A DNA stretch of 64,000 bases from Sphingobacterium sp. (GTDB lineage Bacteria > Bacteroidota > Bacteroidia > Sphingobacteriales > Sphingobacteriaceae), in assembly GCA_031286695.1 (NCBI GenBank), contig JAITTY010000005.1, forward strand, positions 1,071,248 through 1,135,247, read 5' to 3'. Both the position numbers and the translations under genes were made by a program. Shown one piece after another: positions 9,020 through 17,350 of this stretch. A model generated the notes under the pieces. It saw nothing but the letters and a program-made list of their open reading frames with translations. It was not told where the DNA came from and ran no database searches. Each line of letters starts with the position of its first letter. Position 1 is the stretch's first letter.

Positions 9020-9598
9020 TTTCTCGATCCATTTTGGGACCTGTGGTGCTTCATACTGCTGCATCTTACCTATCAGCTCTTCAATCGTATCAGCCACCAA
9101 TAACATGCCTCTGTTTTCTTGCTTCAAAAGCCCCTCTTCGACCATGTGATCAATAAATTGAATTAGATGATTATAAAATCCATTAATATTTAACAGGCCT
9201 ACAGGTTTTTTATGTAAGCCCAACTGCGCCCATGTAATCATTTCAAAAAGTTCTTCCAAAGTGCCAAAACCACCAGGCAAAGCGATTACCCCCTCGGCAT
9301 AGTCACTCATGATTCTTTTGCGATCATGCATAGTATCGACGGTAATCAATTTCGTTACGCCGGTATGCTCTCTCTCTTTTGAATTTAAAAAATCGGGAAT
9401 CACACCAATTACTTCCCCTCCATGCGCAAGAGCTCCGTTGGCAACAGCACCCATTAAGCCAACCCGTCCGCCGCCATAAACCAAACGAATACCAGACGCA
9501 GCGAGCACCTGACCAACATGAGCAGCTTGCTCTTCATAGACAGACGAATTGCCTAAACTCGATGCACAAAAAATAACAATGCTTTTAACTTTATTCAT
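9008..9598 (-). CDS. LOG-family nucleotide phosphoribohydrolase
   Basis: 196 residues from the ATG at 9598. An open frame extends 31 codons further but that segment is not part of the family. The start MNKVKSIVIFCASSLG, the segment YGGGRVGLMGAVANGAL and the motif LPGGFGTLEELFEMITWAQLG match the LOG family (PGGxGTxxE). Family knowledge: these enzymes hydrolyse nucleoside 5'-monophosphates to base and ribose 5-phosphate, including cytokinin riboside monophosphates in plants and some bacteria. In most bacteria the true substrate is unsettled. The gene stands alone. Confidence 0.9.
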   Translation of the reverse strand: MNKVKSIVIFCASSLGNSSVYEEQAAHVGQVLAASGIRLVYGGGRVGLMGAVANGALAHGGEVIGVIPDFLNSKEREHTGVTKLITVDTMHDRKRIMSDYAEGVIALPGGFGTLEELFEMITWAQLGLHKKPVGLLNINGFYNHLIQFIDHMVEEGLLKQENRGMLLVADTIEELIGKMQQYEAPQVPKWIEKNEI

Positions 9599-9748
9599 AT
9601 GCAAGTATAAAAAAAATAAACGGATCAACTCCTTTTTCAGCGCTATCGTATACTGGAAGAATAATATCGCTTTGACAGGTATTGATTTCACAAACCATCA
9701 TGATCAGTCTGACAAAAATAATTTATGTATAATTTCAAGCGATTAATA

Positions 9749-9771
9749 TATAAATGTAAAAAAAACACTTA
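9749..9771 (+). promoter_or_regulatory. Candidate operator shared by the GH127 and GH97 genes (copy 1)
   Basis: This 23-base segment matches 14428-14450 at 21 of 23 positions. It has an imperfect 6-7-6 palindrome, AAATGT-N7-ACACTT. It ends 19 bases before the candidate -7 element at 9791 and 90 bases before the GH127 start codon. Another half-site, ACATTT, follows at about 9783. Confidence 0.6.
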
Positions 9772-9790
9772 AAATAATTAACACATTTAA

Positions 9791-9798
9791 TATCTTTG
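9791..9798 (+). promoter_or_regulatory. Candidate -7 element of the GH127 gene
   Basis: TATCTTTG matches TAnnTTTG, 63 bases before the first candidate start codon. No good -33 element is present; the shared palindrome lies just upstream, as expected for an activator-dependent promoter. Confidence 0.45.
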
Positions 9799-9861
9799 GT
9801 TTAACGCTTTTTTTTTCAAAACTGCTAACCAAACAAGCTAATCAGACCTTGTTAAAAACAA

Positions 9862-12243
9862 ATGATAATTTCAGCTTATATGATCTTAAAAAACAAATTT
9901 TTGCACGTTGCTCTTACAAGTTTATTTAGTCTGGCGCTAGCTGCTCAAACGCCCCCTCAATTAACTTATTTCGATTTACGCGAAGTAAGGCTGTTGCCGG
10001 GGATCTTCAAGCATGCTGAAGATCTAGACCTCCATTATTTATTAGAAATGGATCCCGATCGACTGTTGGCTCCATTTTTACGCGAAGCCAATTTACCAAT
10101 CAAAAAAGAATCCTATACCAATTGGGAAAATACAGGGTTAGATGGGCATATTGGAGGTCATTATCTTTCCGCTCTAGCTCATATGTACGCTTCGACAGGA
10201 GACCTTCGTATCAAGGAACGTCTAGATTATATGCTTGCAAACTTGAAGCACTGTCAGGAAGCAAATGGAAATGGATACATTGGTGGTGTACCTGGCGGTA
10301 AACTTATTTGGACAGAAGTCCAACAGGGGAATATCAATGCTGGAAGTTTCAACCTGAATGGAAAATGGGTGCCTCTGTACAATATACACAAAACCTATGC
10401 TGGCCTGCGAGATGCATACTTACTGACTGGCAGTGAATCTGCCAAAGACATGCTTATTAAGATGACCGATTGGGCGCTTGTTTTAGTTAGTCAGCTTTCA
10501 GAAGCACAGATACAGGATATGTTACGAAGTGAGCATGGTGGACTAAACGAGATCTTTGCCGATGTCGCCGCAATTACCCAAAATCGAGCCTATCTCGAAC
10601 TTGCCCGTAAATTCAGTCATCAATCCATACTTGAACCTTTACTACAGCATAAAGATCATTTAACAGGATTACATGCGAATACACAGATTCCAAAGGTTCT
10701 TGGTTTTAAAAGAATAGCTGATATTTCCCATAACGAAAGATGGGCTGAGGCTGTTCGGTACTTTTGGGATAATGTTGTTGAACAACGTTCCATCTCTATT
10801 GGTGGAAATAGCGTGAGTGAGCATTTTAACCCAACAGATGATTTTTCAAAGATGCTGCATAGCATCGAGGGACCCGAAACCTGCAATACATACAATATGT
10901 TGCGCCTCACAAAGATGCTATACCAAACTGATCCGCAGGGAAAATACCTTGATTTTTATGAACGTGCTCTTTACAACCATATCTTATCAACACAACATCC
11001 CGAACATGGTGGATTAGTGTATTTCACACAAATCCGTCCAGGCCATTATCGCGTTTATTCACAAGCGCAAACAAGTATGTGGTGCTGTGTTGGATCGGGT
11101 ATGGAAAATCACGCCAAATATGGCGAAATGATCTATGCGCATCGTGACAATGACCTATATGTCAATCTCTACATTCCTTCACAGCTAAATTGGAAAGAAA
11201 AGGGTATCGAAGTCATTCAAGAAACGGACTTTCCGATGAAAGCCAAGACAAGCATTCGAATCAACCTCAAACAGCCGGTTTCCTTTAGCTTGTTTATTCG
11301 TAAACCCAATTGGCTGACCGCAGCTCCGCAGGTGCTGATAAACGGAAAACGCAACAACAATTTTCTATTGACGGATGATCATATCCAGATCAAACGGACC
11401 TGGCAAAAAGGTGATATTGTCAGCCTGGAATTGCCCATGGGGGTACATACAGAACAGTTACCTGATAAAAGCAACTATTATAGCATTTTATATGGACCTA
11501 TTGTTTTGGGAGCGCGCACGGGACAGGAAGATCTCCGGGGACTTCAGGCAGATGATAGCAGAATGGGGCACATTGCATCTGGCAGACAGATCCCCTTACG
11601 TGATCTCCCAATCCTTGCCGCTGAACCGAACTATATTCCGGCACTTGTAAAACCAATAGCGTCAAAGCCCTTACACTTTACACTCTCAAATCTCTATTTG
11701 GAAAAAAAAGGTATTCAAATGGAATTAGAACCCTTTTTTGGCATTCATGATTCCCGTTATATAATCTATTGGCCTCAAGCAACAGAAAAGGAATTACAAG
11801 CATTACAGGAGAAAATGAGCCGCGATGAAGTAGAAAGTTTGGCCTTGACAGCCAAAACGATCGATAAAGTTGTCGCCGGGGAACAGCAGCCGGAGTCAGA
11901 TCACTTTTTCAAGGAGCACAACAGCAATGCAGGGGCATCCGAAGATACACGCTGGCGCGAGACAAAAGACTGGTTTAGCTATAGCATGAAAACAACTTCA
12001 GAGACCAAATTACTATCGATCAAATTTATAGCTGACAATTCCCCAAGAGCAACTGAGCTTATTGTCGATGGCAAGGTCATGGCCACATTAGAAGACAAAG
12101 CACCTAACTCATCCATAAAAACAATACGCATTAAACTTCCTGAAGACCGTGCCGATAAAAATAAAATAGAACTGAAAATTAAAGCTGGGGCAGGATCTAA
12201 AAGCCACAAGATTTTAGAAGCTCGAACCCTACTTTCTGACTAA
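9862..12243 (+). CDS. GH127 beta-L-arabinofuranosidase-like glycoside hydrolase
   Basis: 793 residues from the first ATG; an ATG at 9880 gives a cleaner signal peptide (MILKNKFLHVALTSL...ALAAQ) and may be the real start. The GH127 (DUF1680) catalytic set is complete: Glu320 in SVSEHF (acid/base), Glu339 and Cys341 in PETCNTYNML, and Cys408-Cys409 in WCCVGSGMENHAKYGEMIY, matching the Zn-cysteine site known from bifidobacterial HypBA1, where the second cysteine is the nucleophile. A C-terminal beta-sandwich region (about 640-793) follows. It probably removes L-arabinofuranose from plant glycans in the periplasm. Related DUF1680 enzymes have other specificities, so the sugar is not certain. Confidence 0.88.
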   Translation: MIISAYMILKNKFLHVALTSLFSLALAAQTPPQLTYFDLREVRLLPGIFKHAEDLDLHYLLEMDPDRLLAPFLREANLPIKKESYTNWENTGLDGHIGGHYLSALAHMYASTGDLRIKERLDYMLANLKHCQEANGNGYIGGVPGGKLIWTEVQQGNINAGSFNLNGKWVPLYNIHKTYAGLRDAYLLTGSESAKDMLIKMTDWALVLVSQLSEAQIQDMLRSEHGGLNEIFADVAAITQNRAYLELARKFSHQSILEPLLQHKDHLTGLHANTQIPKVLGFKRIADISHNERWAEAVRYFWDNVVEQRSISIGGNSVSEHFNPTDDFSKMLHSIEGPETCNTYNMLRLTKMLYQTDPQGKYLDFYERALYNHILSTQHPEHGGLVYFTQIRPGHYRVYSQAQTSMWCCVGSGMENHAKYGEMIYAHRDNDLYVNLYIPSQLNWKEKGIEVIQETDFPMKAKTSIRINLKQPVSFSLFIRKPNWLTAAPQVLINGKRNNNFLLTDDHIQIKRTWQKGDIVSLELPMGVHTEQLPDKSNYYSILYGPIVLGARTGQEDLRGLQADDSRMGHIASGRQIPLRDLPILAAEPNYIPALVKPIASKPLHFTLSNLYLEKKGIQMELEPFFGIHDSRYIIYWPQATEKELQALQEKMSRDEVESLALTAKTIDKVVAGEQQPESDHFFKEHNSNAGASEDTRWRETKDWFSYSMKTTSETKLLSIKFIADNSPRATELIVDGKVMATLEDKAPNSSIKTIRIKLPEDRADKNKIELKIKAGAGSKSHKILEARTLLSD

Positions 12244-12276
12244 TGGTGCTACTGAAATAACCGCCATTAGTCAGAA
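12234..12276 (+). repeat. Inverted repeat spanning the GH127 stop codon
   Basis: Perfect 13-base arms TTCTGACTAATGG / CCATTAGTCAGAA with a 17-base loop. The left arm contains the GH127 stop codon. There is no T-run after it, so it may be a weak terminator or an RNA-stabilising hairpin. Confidence 0.65.
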
Positions 12277-12307
12277 GTGATCTGGTGTGCTGTTTGTTGC
12301 TGCCTTA

Positions 12308-12357
12308 TTAAAACAACAGCATCGCCAGGTTACAGTGTCAACTCAACTGTTTTAGTC
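12308..12357 (-). pseudogene. Remnant of a second GH97 3' end
   Basis: These 50 bases match the 3' end of the neighbouring GH97 gene (12401-12450) at about 40 of 50 positions, 93 bases apart and in the same orientation. Read on the minus strand the remnant gives TKTVELTL-stop-PGDAVVLI against KTVRLTLQPDGAVVLIGK in the intact gene. It therefore holds an in-frame stop and does not end like the real gene. No longer homology is visible upstream, so only a scar of a former duplicate remains. Confidence 0.6.
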
Positions 12358-12389
12358 ATTAACCGGAAGTAATCAACCCTGCTATCTGT

Positions 12390-14375
12390 TTACTTCCCGA
12401 TTAAAACAACAGCACCGTCGGGCTGCAATGTCAACCTAACTGTTTTCGCCTTCGAAAGACGGATTTGTTTCTGTTGGGATTGCCGTGTTTTTGTATCGTC
12501 GATTAACTGTACCAAATCCGCAGACAGCATGGGTAAATTCACGGAAACAGTCTTTTCTTTTCCTTCTGCATTAATACCAGCAACATACCAGGTATCGCCT
12601 TTTCTTCTGGCAAGAATGACATATTTACCCGGATACCCCTCAATAAAAGTAGTCTCATCCCAGGTTGTAGGCACCTGTTTCATAAAATCGATCACATGGG
12701 CTGGCATATCCTCCAAATTGTTTGGCGTTAGACCGAAATTTTGCACTGGAGTCTGAAATAAAATCGCCGTCGCCAATTGAAATGTTTCCGTCGTTTTACG
12801 AATGGTCCCCCCATTATTTTCGCGATTGTGCCGTTTATTCAGTAACACAGGACCAAAATCCATTGCGGCTACAGCATTTCGGATAAATGGATGCAACGTA
12901 GCATTAAAAGCTTCGGTATCATTCGCGTGCTGCGTAAAAATTAAATTCTCAGACGCTAATACAGCCTCACTGCCAACGAAATTTGGATACATACGCTCCC
13001 ATCCCCTCGGTAAGGTACATCCATGAAATATAACAGTCAATCCATAGTCATTTGCATCCGAAAGAACATCTTCATAGAGCTTCAGTGTCTCCTGTTTGTC
13101 GCCTCCAAAAAAATCCACTTTAATTCCTTTTATTCCCACCTGCTGCATCCACTGCATTTCCTTTTTACGAGCGATCGAGGTATTCATTTTATTTTTTGGA
13201 GTTTGTGGCGCATCATTCCAAAATCCATTTGAATTGTACCACAGACAGACACCTACACTCCGTTTTTTTCCATAAGCGACCAACTGTTCGATTTTCTCAT
13301 GGCCGATCTTCGTATCCCACCAATTGTCAATCAATACAAATTCATAACCCATTGAAGCCGAGAGGTCAATAAACTTCTTTTGGTCTTCAAAATTAATACT
13401 ACCATCCTGCCATTCCAGCCAGCTCCATGTCGCCCGTCCGAATTCGTATTTCTTCGACGCCGGATACTGCGGTTCAACAACATCAAAAGGAATTGTCGTC
13501 TCCAAAATGGGTTTTAGATTACCCCCGACAGTCAGTGTACGCCAAGGTGTATAACCGGGCAAAGAAATTGTGGGAGCTGAACTTCCAATGCCATTGTTCT
13601 CTCCTTCTTCTGGAAAAGCGATCTTGTAAAGCCCATCCTTCGTGCCTTCGCCTAACTTGGATGCGCAATATGCACTTGATACACCCGTTTCCGAAACAAG
13701 TACCCATCCACGATCCCCAACATGAAAGAGCGCAGGAAAAGTATATCCAACACCATACTTCGAAGGTACGCCTAACGCCTGATCAGCCTGATACTCCTCT
13801 TCATAACTTGGCTTTGTTTTCATCCAGCCTATCATTGGGGAAGCTTGAGGCGTTAAAAACGTCGTTGTTACTGATGGGAATTTAAAACCACTTTCCTCTT
13901 TTACCAACGCAAAGTTAGCCGACTCACCCACCTGTGGTACATAATATCGGAAGGCAATATTGTTGTTGCTCACGCGAAAGACAATATCGAACTGCTGCTT
14001 GGAAGCATTCTCCAGACGACAACGCAATTCATTTGCAGTATACTGAACCTCGCTGCGTTTGATCTTCAATTCGTGATAACTGCTCGAAATTTCTGCTCTT
14101 TTTTCTTCGATCAGACGTAAATCAGCAGTCAAATTTATCGACTTACTTTGAAGTCCAAGTGGTGAAGCTTCCAACATCAGCTTCCCTTCCAGCTCAACCT
14201 CGTAAAATAATTTTCCCTCTTTCAGCGCCAACTTAACGTTCAAATTGCCATCGGGACTCGCAACTGATAGCTGCTGCGCCAAAGCGACAGTGCTCAGGAA
14301 GGACACGATACATACCAGAACAAAACGTTGAACGGACAGACCTCTTAAATAGTGCGCGCAATTGTAATTTAACAT
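12390..14375 (-). CDS. GH97 alpha-glycoside hydrolase
   Basis: 661 residues. The signal peptide ends near residue 33 (VALAQQ). The N-terminal GH97 beta-sandwich (about 35-290) begins SVASPDGNLNVKLAL. The (beta/alpha)8 barrel has ATWSWLEWQDGSINF, FVLIDNWWD and IKGIKVDFFGGDKQE with Asp421. Family knowledge: GH97 has inverting alpha-glucosidases (SusB type) and retaining alpha-galactosidases. The VDFFGGDKQE and FHGCTLPRGWERMYPN segments look more like the retaining group, with Asp421 as nucleophile; this assignment is inference. It converges on the GH127 gene and carries the same 23-base element upstream, so the two are probably co-regulated for plant glycan use. Confidence 0.9.
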   Translation of the reverse strand: MLNYNCAHYLRGLSVQRFVLVCIVSFLSTVALAQQLSVASPDGNLNVKLALKEGKLFYEVELEGKLMLEASPLGLQSKSINLTADLRLIEEKRAEISSSYHELKIKRSEVQYTANELRCRLENASKQQFDIVFRVSNNNIAFRYYVPQVGESANFALVKEESGFKFPSVTTTFLTPQASPMIGWMKTKPSYEEEYQADQALGVPSKYGVGYTFPALFHVGDRGWVLVSETGVSSAYCASKLGEGTKDGLYKIAFPEEGENNGIGSSAPTISLPGYTPWRTLTVGGNLKPILETTIPFDVVEPQYPASKKYEFGRATWSWLEWQDGSINFEDQKKFIDLSASMGYEFVLIDNWWDTKIGHEKIEQLVAYGKKRSVGVCLWYNSNGFWNDAPQTPKNKMNTSIARKKEMQWMQQVGIKGIKVDFFGGDKQETLKLYEDVLSDANDYGLTVIFHGCTLPRGWERMYPNFVGSEAVLASENLIFTQHANDTEAFNATLHPFIRNAVAAMDFGPVLLNKRHNRENNGGTIRKTTETFQLATAILFQTPVQNFGLTPNNLEDMPAHVIDFMKQVPTTWDETTFIEGYPGKYVILARRKGDTWYVAGINAEGKEKTVSVNLPMLSADLVQLIDDTKTRQSQQKQIRLSKAKTVRLTLQPDGAVVLIGK

Positions 14376-14408
14376 AGATTATTTCAAATAGTAGGTTAGT
14401 TATTTTGT

Positions 14409-14416
14409 TAAAGATA
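14409..14416 (-). promoter_or_regulatory. Candidate -7 element of the GH97 gene
   Basis: On the minus strand this reads TATCTTTA, one mismatch from TAnnTTTG, 33 bases before the start codon. It lies 11 bases downstream of the shared palindrome. Confidence 0.4.
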
Positions 14417-14427
14417 AGCTTTTAATT

Positions 14428-14450
14428 TATAAATGTACAACAAACACTTA
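14428..14450 (-). promoter_or_regulatory. Candidate operator shared by the GH127 and GH97 genes (copy 2)
   Basis: Matches 9749-9771 at 21 of 23 positions. It lies in the opposite orientation relative to its gene, which a near-palindromic operator (AAATGT-N7-ACACTT) allows. It sits 52 bases upstream of the GH97 start codon. Confidence 0.6.
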
Positions 14451-14633
14451 TCATATATAGGGTGTCTTTTCCAGGTGTTTTCCGCTACCTTCGATCAAAA
14501 ATACATGGCGACTTAGTAAGAGATTGGGTTATCAGTCGTTTCTTGTCCTATGGAAAGATATAAAAAACAAAAATGCCTTAAAATTGTAAAGAAATAGTGA
14601 CATTTATTTTACGACTCTAAAAGATATTAAACT

Positions 14634-15305
14634 ATGAATCTAATTATGAACATGATAGCAATTGCAAGTATAGCAACTGCTTCGCTGACCACACCATCAG
14701 CTAAATCACCCTTATTGCTAGCGCACAACAATGCTCTCCTATTCAAAAATCAAGTTTCAAAGAACATGCAGGTTGGAACCGACTCGCTGCTGCAATACTT
14801 TAATGAAACAACTGCGGAGCTGGAAAAACAAGTTGCCGGCCTAAGCGAAGCGCAGCTCCAATTTAAACCGGCACCTGACAAATGGTCGATCAGCCAATGT
14901 ATGGAGCATATTATACGTTCGGAACGGATGATATTTGATATGGCTAAAAAGGGGCTGGATCAAGATCCACAACCTGAAAGAAGGAAGGAGATCAAGTTGA
15001 CAGATGACAATCTCAAGAATGCCCTTACAGACCGGAGCCACAAATATCAGGCACCAAAAGAGCTCCAGCCAGAAGGAATTTATAAAGATGTGAAAACTGC
15101 ACTCGCTGATTTCACCGCTGCACGTCAGCCAGTACTCGACTATATCAAAAAAGCAGATGCTGAAGATCTCAGAAATCATGTCAGCGACTCTCCTACCGGT
15201 CCCATTGACGGTTATCAGGCTCTGATGTTTATTGCCGCGCATTGCGCGCGCCATACCAAACAAATCGCCGAAATAAAAGCCGATCCTAATTTTCCAAAAC
15301 AGTAG
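14634..15305 (+). CDS. DinB-superfamily protein with N-terminal signal
   Basis: 223 residues. The N-terminus is hydrophobic and Ala/Ser/Thr-rich (about 1-30; several ATGs), possibly a signal peptide. Residues about 45-215 are a DinB-like four-helix bundle: LLQYFNETTAELEKQVAGLS, FKPAPDKWSISQCMEHII and a C-terminal AAHCARHTKQIAEI. The histidines in CMEHI and HCARHTKQI are at the places where DinB proteins bind a divalent metal. Biochemical roles in this family vary (thiol transferases, hydrolases, unknown). An SRPBCC gene follows after 4 bases, so the two are cotranscribed. Confidence 0.8.
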   Translation: MNLIMNMIAIASIATASLTTPSAKSPLLLAHNNALLFKNQVSKNMQVGTDSLLQYFNETTAELEKQVAGLSEAQLQFKPAPDKWSISQCMEHIIRSERMIFDMAKKGLDQDPQPERRKEIKLTDDNLKNALTDRSHKYQAPKELQPEGIYKDVKTALADFTAARQPVLDYIKKADAEDLRNHVSDSPTGPIDGYQALMFIAAHCARHTKQIAEIKADPNFPKQ

Positions 15306-15309
15306 AAAG

Positions 15310-15762
15310 ATGAAGAAATTGACTTATCAAATTAAGATTGATGCTCCTGTGTCGCGGGTTTTTAAAACAATGCTCGATAAAGAAACGTACAAACAATGGA
15401 CCAGCGCCTTCAATCCGAGCTCGGATTTTGAAGGTGTTTGGGAAAAGGGACAAAAAATTCATTTTACGGGCGACAATGAAAATGGTGAAAAAGGAGGAAT
15501 GGTTGCTGAAATTGCTGAATATATTCCAAATTCATACGTTTCCATTCGGCACCTTGGTATCTTGGACAAAGGTAAAGAAGTACTCTCCGGACCAACTGTT
15601 GAGGACTGGGCAGGAGCATTGGAAAACTATTCTTTTACGGATATCGAAGGACAAACCTTGTTAGAAATAGATGTTGATACAAACGATGAATACATCGATT
15701 ACTTTAATGAGGCTTGGCCAAATGCTTTAAAACAGCTAAAGAATATTAGTGAAAAGAAATAA
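15310..15762 (+). CDS. SRPBCC/AHSA1-type START-like domain protein
   Basis: 150 residues, one domain. The start MKKLTYQIKIDAPVSRVFKTMLD, the middle SDFEGVWEKGQKIHF and the terminal helix YFNEAWPNALKQLKNI are the helix-grip pattern of AHSA1/SRPBCC proteins. These bind hydrophobic ligands, and some are co-chaperones. There is no signal peptide, so it is cytoplasmic. It lies 4 bases after the DinB-like gene; such DinB/SRPBCC pairs are common but their joint role is not known. Confidence 0.82.
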   Translation: MKKLTYQIKIDAPVSRVFKTMLDKETYKQWTSAFNPSSDFEGVWEKGQKIHFTGDNENGEKGGMVAEIAEYIPNSYVSIRHLGILDKGKEVLSGPTVEDWAGALENYSFTDIEGQTLLEIDVDTNDEYIDYFNEAWPNALKQLKNISEKK

Positions 15763-15830
15763 GTGGAATCCCCCTGCGCATTGAATAGCCTTGCGATATC
15801 AGTACACAAGTCAGAAGTTTGTTGACAACA

Positions 15831-15865
15831 AAAAAACGGCATCTACATCTAGATGCCGGTTTTAT
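15831..15865. terminator. Bidirectional terminator between convergent genes
   Basis: Stem CGGCATCT / AGATGCCG with a six-base loop, flanked by an A-run on the left and a T-run on the right, between the SRPBCC gene (+) and the cytolysin-like gene (-). Confidence 0.85.
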
Positions 15866-15890
15866 CTTGCCGATGTCGTTTTTCGCTCGT

Positions 15891-16916
15891 TTACTTTTGT
15901 TTTTTGACCCGAATGTCAAATATATTGTAATACCGCAGCGTGCTATAGTCCTTCAGGCTCATAAAGTCATAGGTAAGTGGATAATTAAAGATATTTTCTG
16001 TCTGACTCACATAAAGGAGCATATCGCGGAGCGCTGTTCCAATAGCCTTGGCTCCTTTTGGATACTCCATAAAACTGTTCTTGCCGCCGCCACGATAATA
16101 GATCAACAGATTGCTGCAATCGAGGACCTTGGTATCTGCATCATCCAGTATTTTGTTTTCCAGTATTTTGTCTATTGCCGTATTTAAGCTTGCCCGTGTT
16201 GAATCAGTTTCGCCCATCAGAATCATATGGGTACCATAAGTCACTGAAGCAAGCACATAAGGAGAGTAACCAGCTTGGGTTAATGCTGCTACGTCCGATT
16301 CCGGATAAGCATCAAAATACTCTGTGTGGTCAATATAAATTGTAAGCTTATTGACTTTACCTATACGAAGCGTGCTGTTTTGCTTAGTGATCGTCGTTGA
16401 GTCGGCATGTTTTACGAGGGATAATGCCTTTTTTACATCTTTCGAATTACCGAGAAATCCCTGTATTTCGGCATAATCTCCAAAAGTACTGGAGGAGAAA
16501 TTCACGCTGCTTGCCTGTTTCGATTTTTCAAACTTATTTGCATAAGCAAGACCATTTTTATAGCTGGGCTCAAAGAATCCCATATCTACAGAGAAGTCAT
16601 TGTCTGACAAGAAATGGAATTTCACTTTTTTTGCTTTTGCTTCCAGGCTTTCTAGTCGTGGCCCTTCAAGGGTGTCTTTGAGGCTCCAAAGTCCCCCCAG
16701 AAAAACCTTTTCATCAATATTATCATCGGCGAAAAGCTCACTCATCTGAAATTGTATTTTCCGAATTTCGTATTTATCCGTGGGAACCGAAGGCTCATTT
16801 TTGGTAGTATCAGTGGGTACCACCTCTGGGGGCTCTACGTTTGGCTCGATTGGATCTTTCGTACAGCTTAGCCATACCAGTGAGCTAAGAAGAAGTAAAA
16901 AATTTCTAGTGTGCAT
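15891..16916 (-). CDS. Cholesterol-dependent-cytolysin-like (CDC-like) lipoprotein lacking domain 4
   Basis: 341 residues from the ATG at 16916, which gives a proper signal peptide ending WLSC with lipidation at Cys18. An upstream ATG at 16964 adds an unlikely leader. CTKDP after the cysteine resembles Bacteroidota surface-export tags. The body matches thiol-activated cytolysins in order: a core strand KLTIYID, YVLASVTYGTHMILMGETDS (about 220-239; cytolysins have YVSSVAYGRxxYxKLET), a glycine run YRGGGK (about 274-279, at the conserved Gly pair) and NYPLTYDFMSLKD (about 311-323; cytolysins have YPISYTxxFLKD). It stops where the cholesterol-binding domain 4 would begin, and no Trp-rich undecapeptide exists. 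Fold assignment is by eye but rests on several ordered motifs. Pore formation is inference. Confidence 0.72.
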   Translation of the reverse strand: MHTRNFLLLLSSLVWLSCTKDPIEPNVEPPEVVPTDTTKNEPSVPTDKYEIRKIQFQMSELFADDNIDEKVFLGGLWSLKDTLEGPRLESLEAKAKKVKFHFLSDNDFSVDMGFFEPSYKNGLAYANKFEKSKQASSVNFSSSTFGDYAEIQGFLGNSKDVKKALSLVKHADSTTITKQNSTLRIGKVNKLTIYIDHTEYFDAYPESDVAALTQAGYSPYVLASVTYGTHMILMGETDSTRASLNTAIDKILENKILDDADTKVLDCSNLLIYYRGGGKNSFMEYPKGAKAIGTALRDMLLYVSQTENIFNYPLTYDFMSLKDYSTLRYYNIFDIRVKKQK

Positions 16917-16964
16917 ATTGAAGTTCTTCGGTTTCAATTCCATTATCATTAAAACATGGATCAT

Positions 16965-17254
16965 CTACCCTTTTTTATCTGATAAATTAAATATAATAAT
17001 CTAAGATAACGTTTTTTTACGTCAGTCCAACATATAGGATCCCGTTATAGAATATTTTTACAATTGAAATCAAAACGCTTCAAACTTGTTAAATGAAAAA
17101 TGAGGTAACAACTTACGCTATAAGACACGCAGTTGTTGAGCACAAATCATCAAAGCGTATCGCTTCTATCGCATTATGAACGAAAAATCTGGTTAAAAAC
17201 TGAACTTTCTGAAAACAAAAAATACTTAATAGTCTAACCATTTGGGACGAAAAA
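16965..17254. other. Intergenic stretch without a recognised gene
   Basis: AT-rich DNA upstream of the cytolysin-like gene. I found no supported reading frame and no clear promoter element. Confidence 0.4.
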
Positions 17255-17276
17255 AAGCGGGGTGAAAACCCCGCTT
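17255..17276 (-). terminator. Terminator of the small secreted-protein gene
   Basis: On the minus strand a stem AAGCGGGGT / ACCCCGCTT with a four-base loop is followed by a T-run, about 75 bases after the stop of the 104-residue gene. Confidence 0.85.
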
Positions 17277-17350
17277 AAATTTAATCGTTTGTAACACCGC
17301 GAAAGCGCCGAAGCCTCTCAGCTGGTTGCGACCAACAGGGATCGACAGCA

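Noticed and set aside
9599-9691. 31-codon N-terminal extension of the LOG-family gene
   Set aside because: The family begins at MNKVKSIVIF (9598); the extension is hydrophobic noise.
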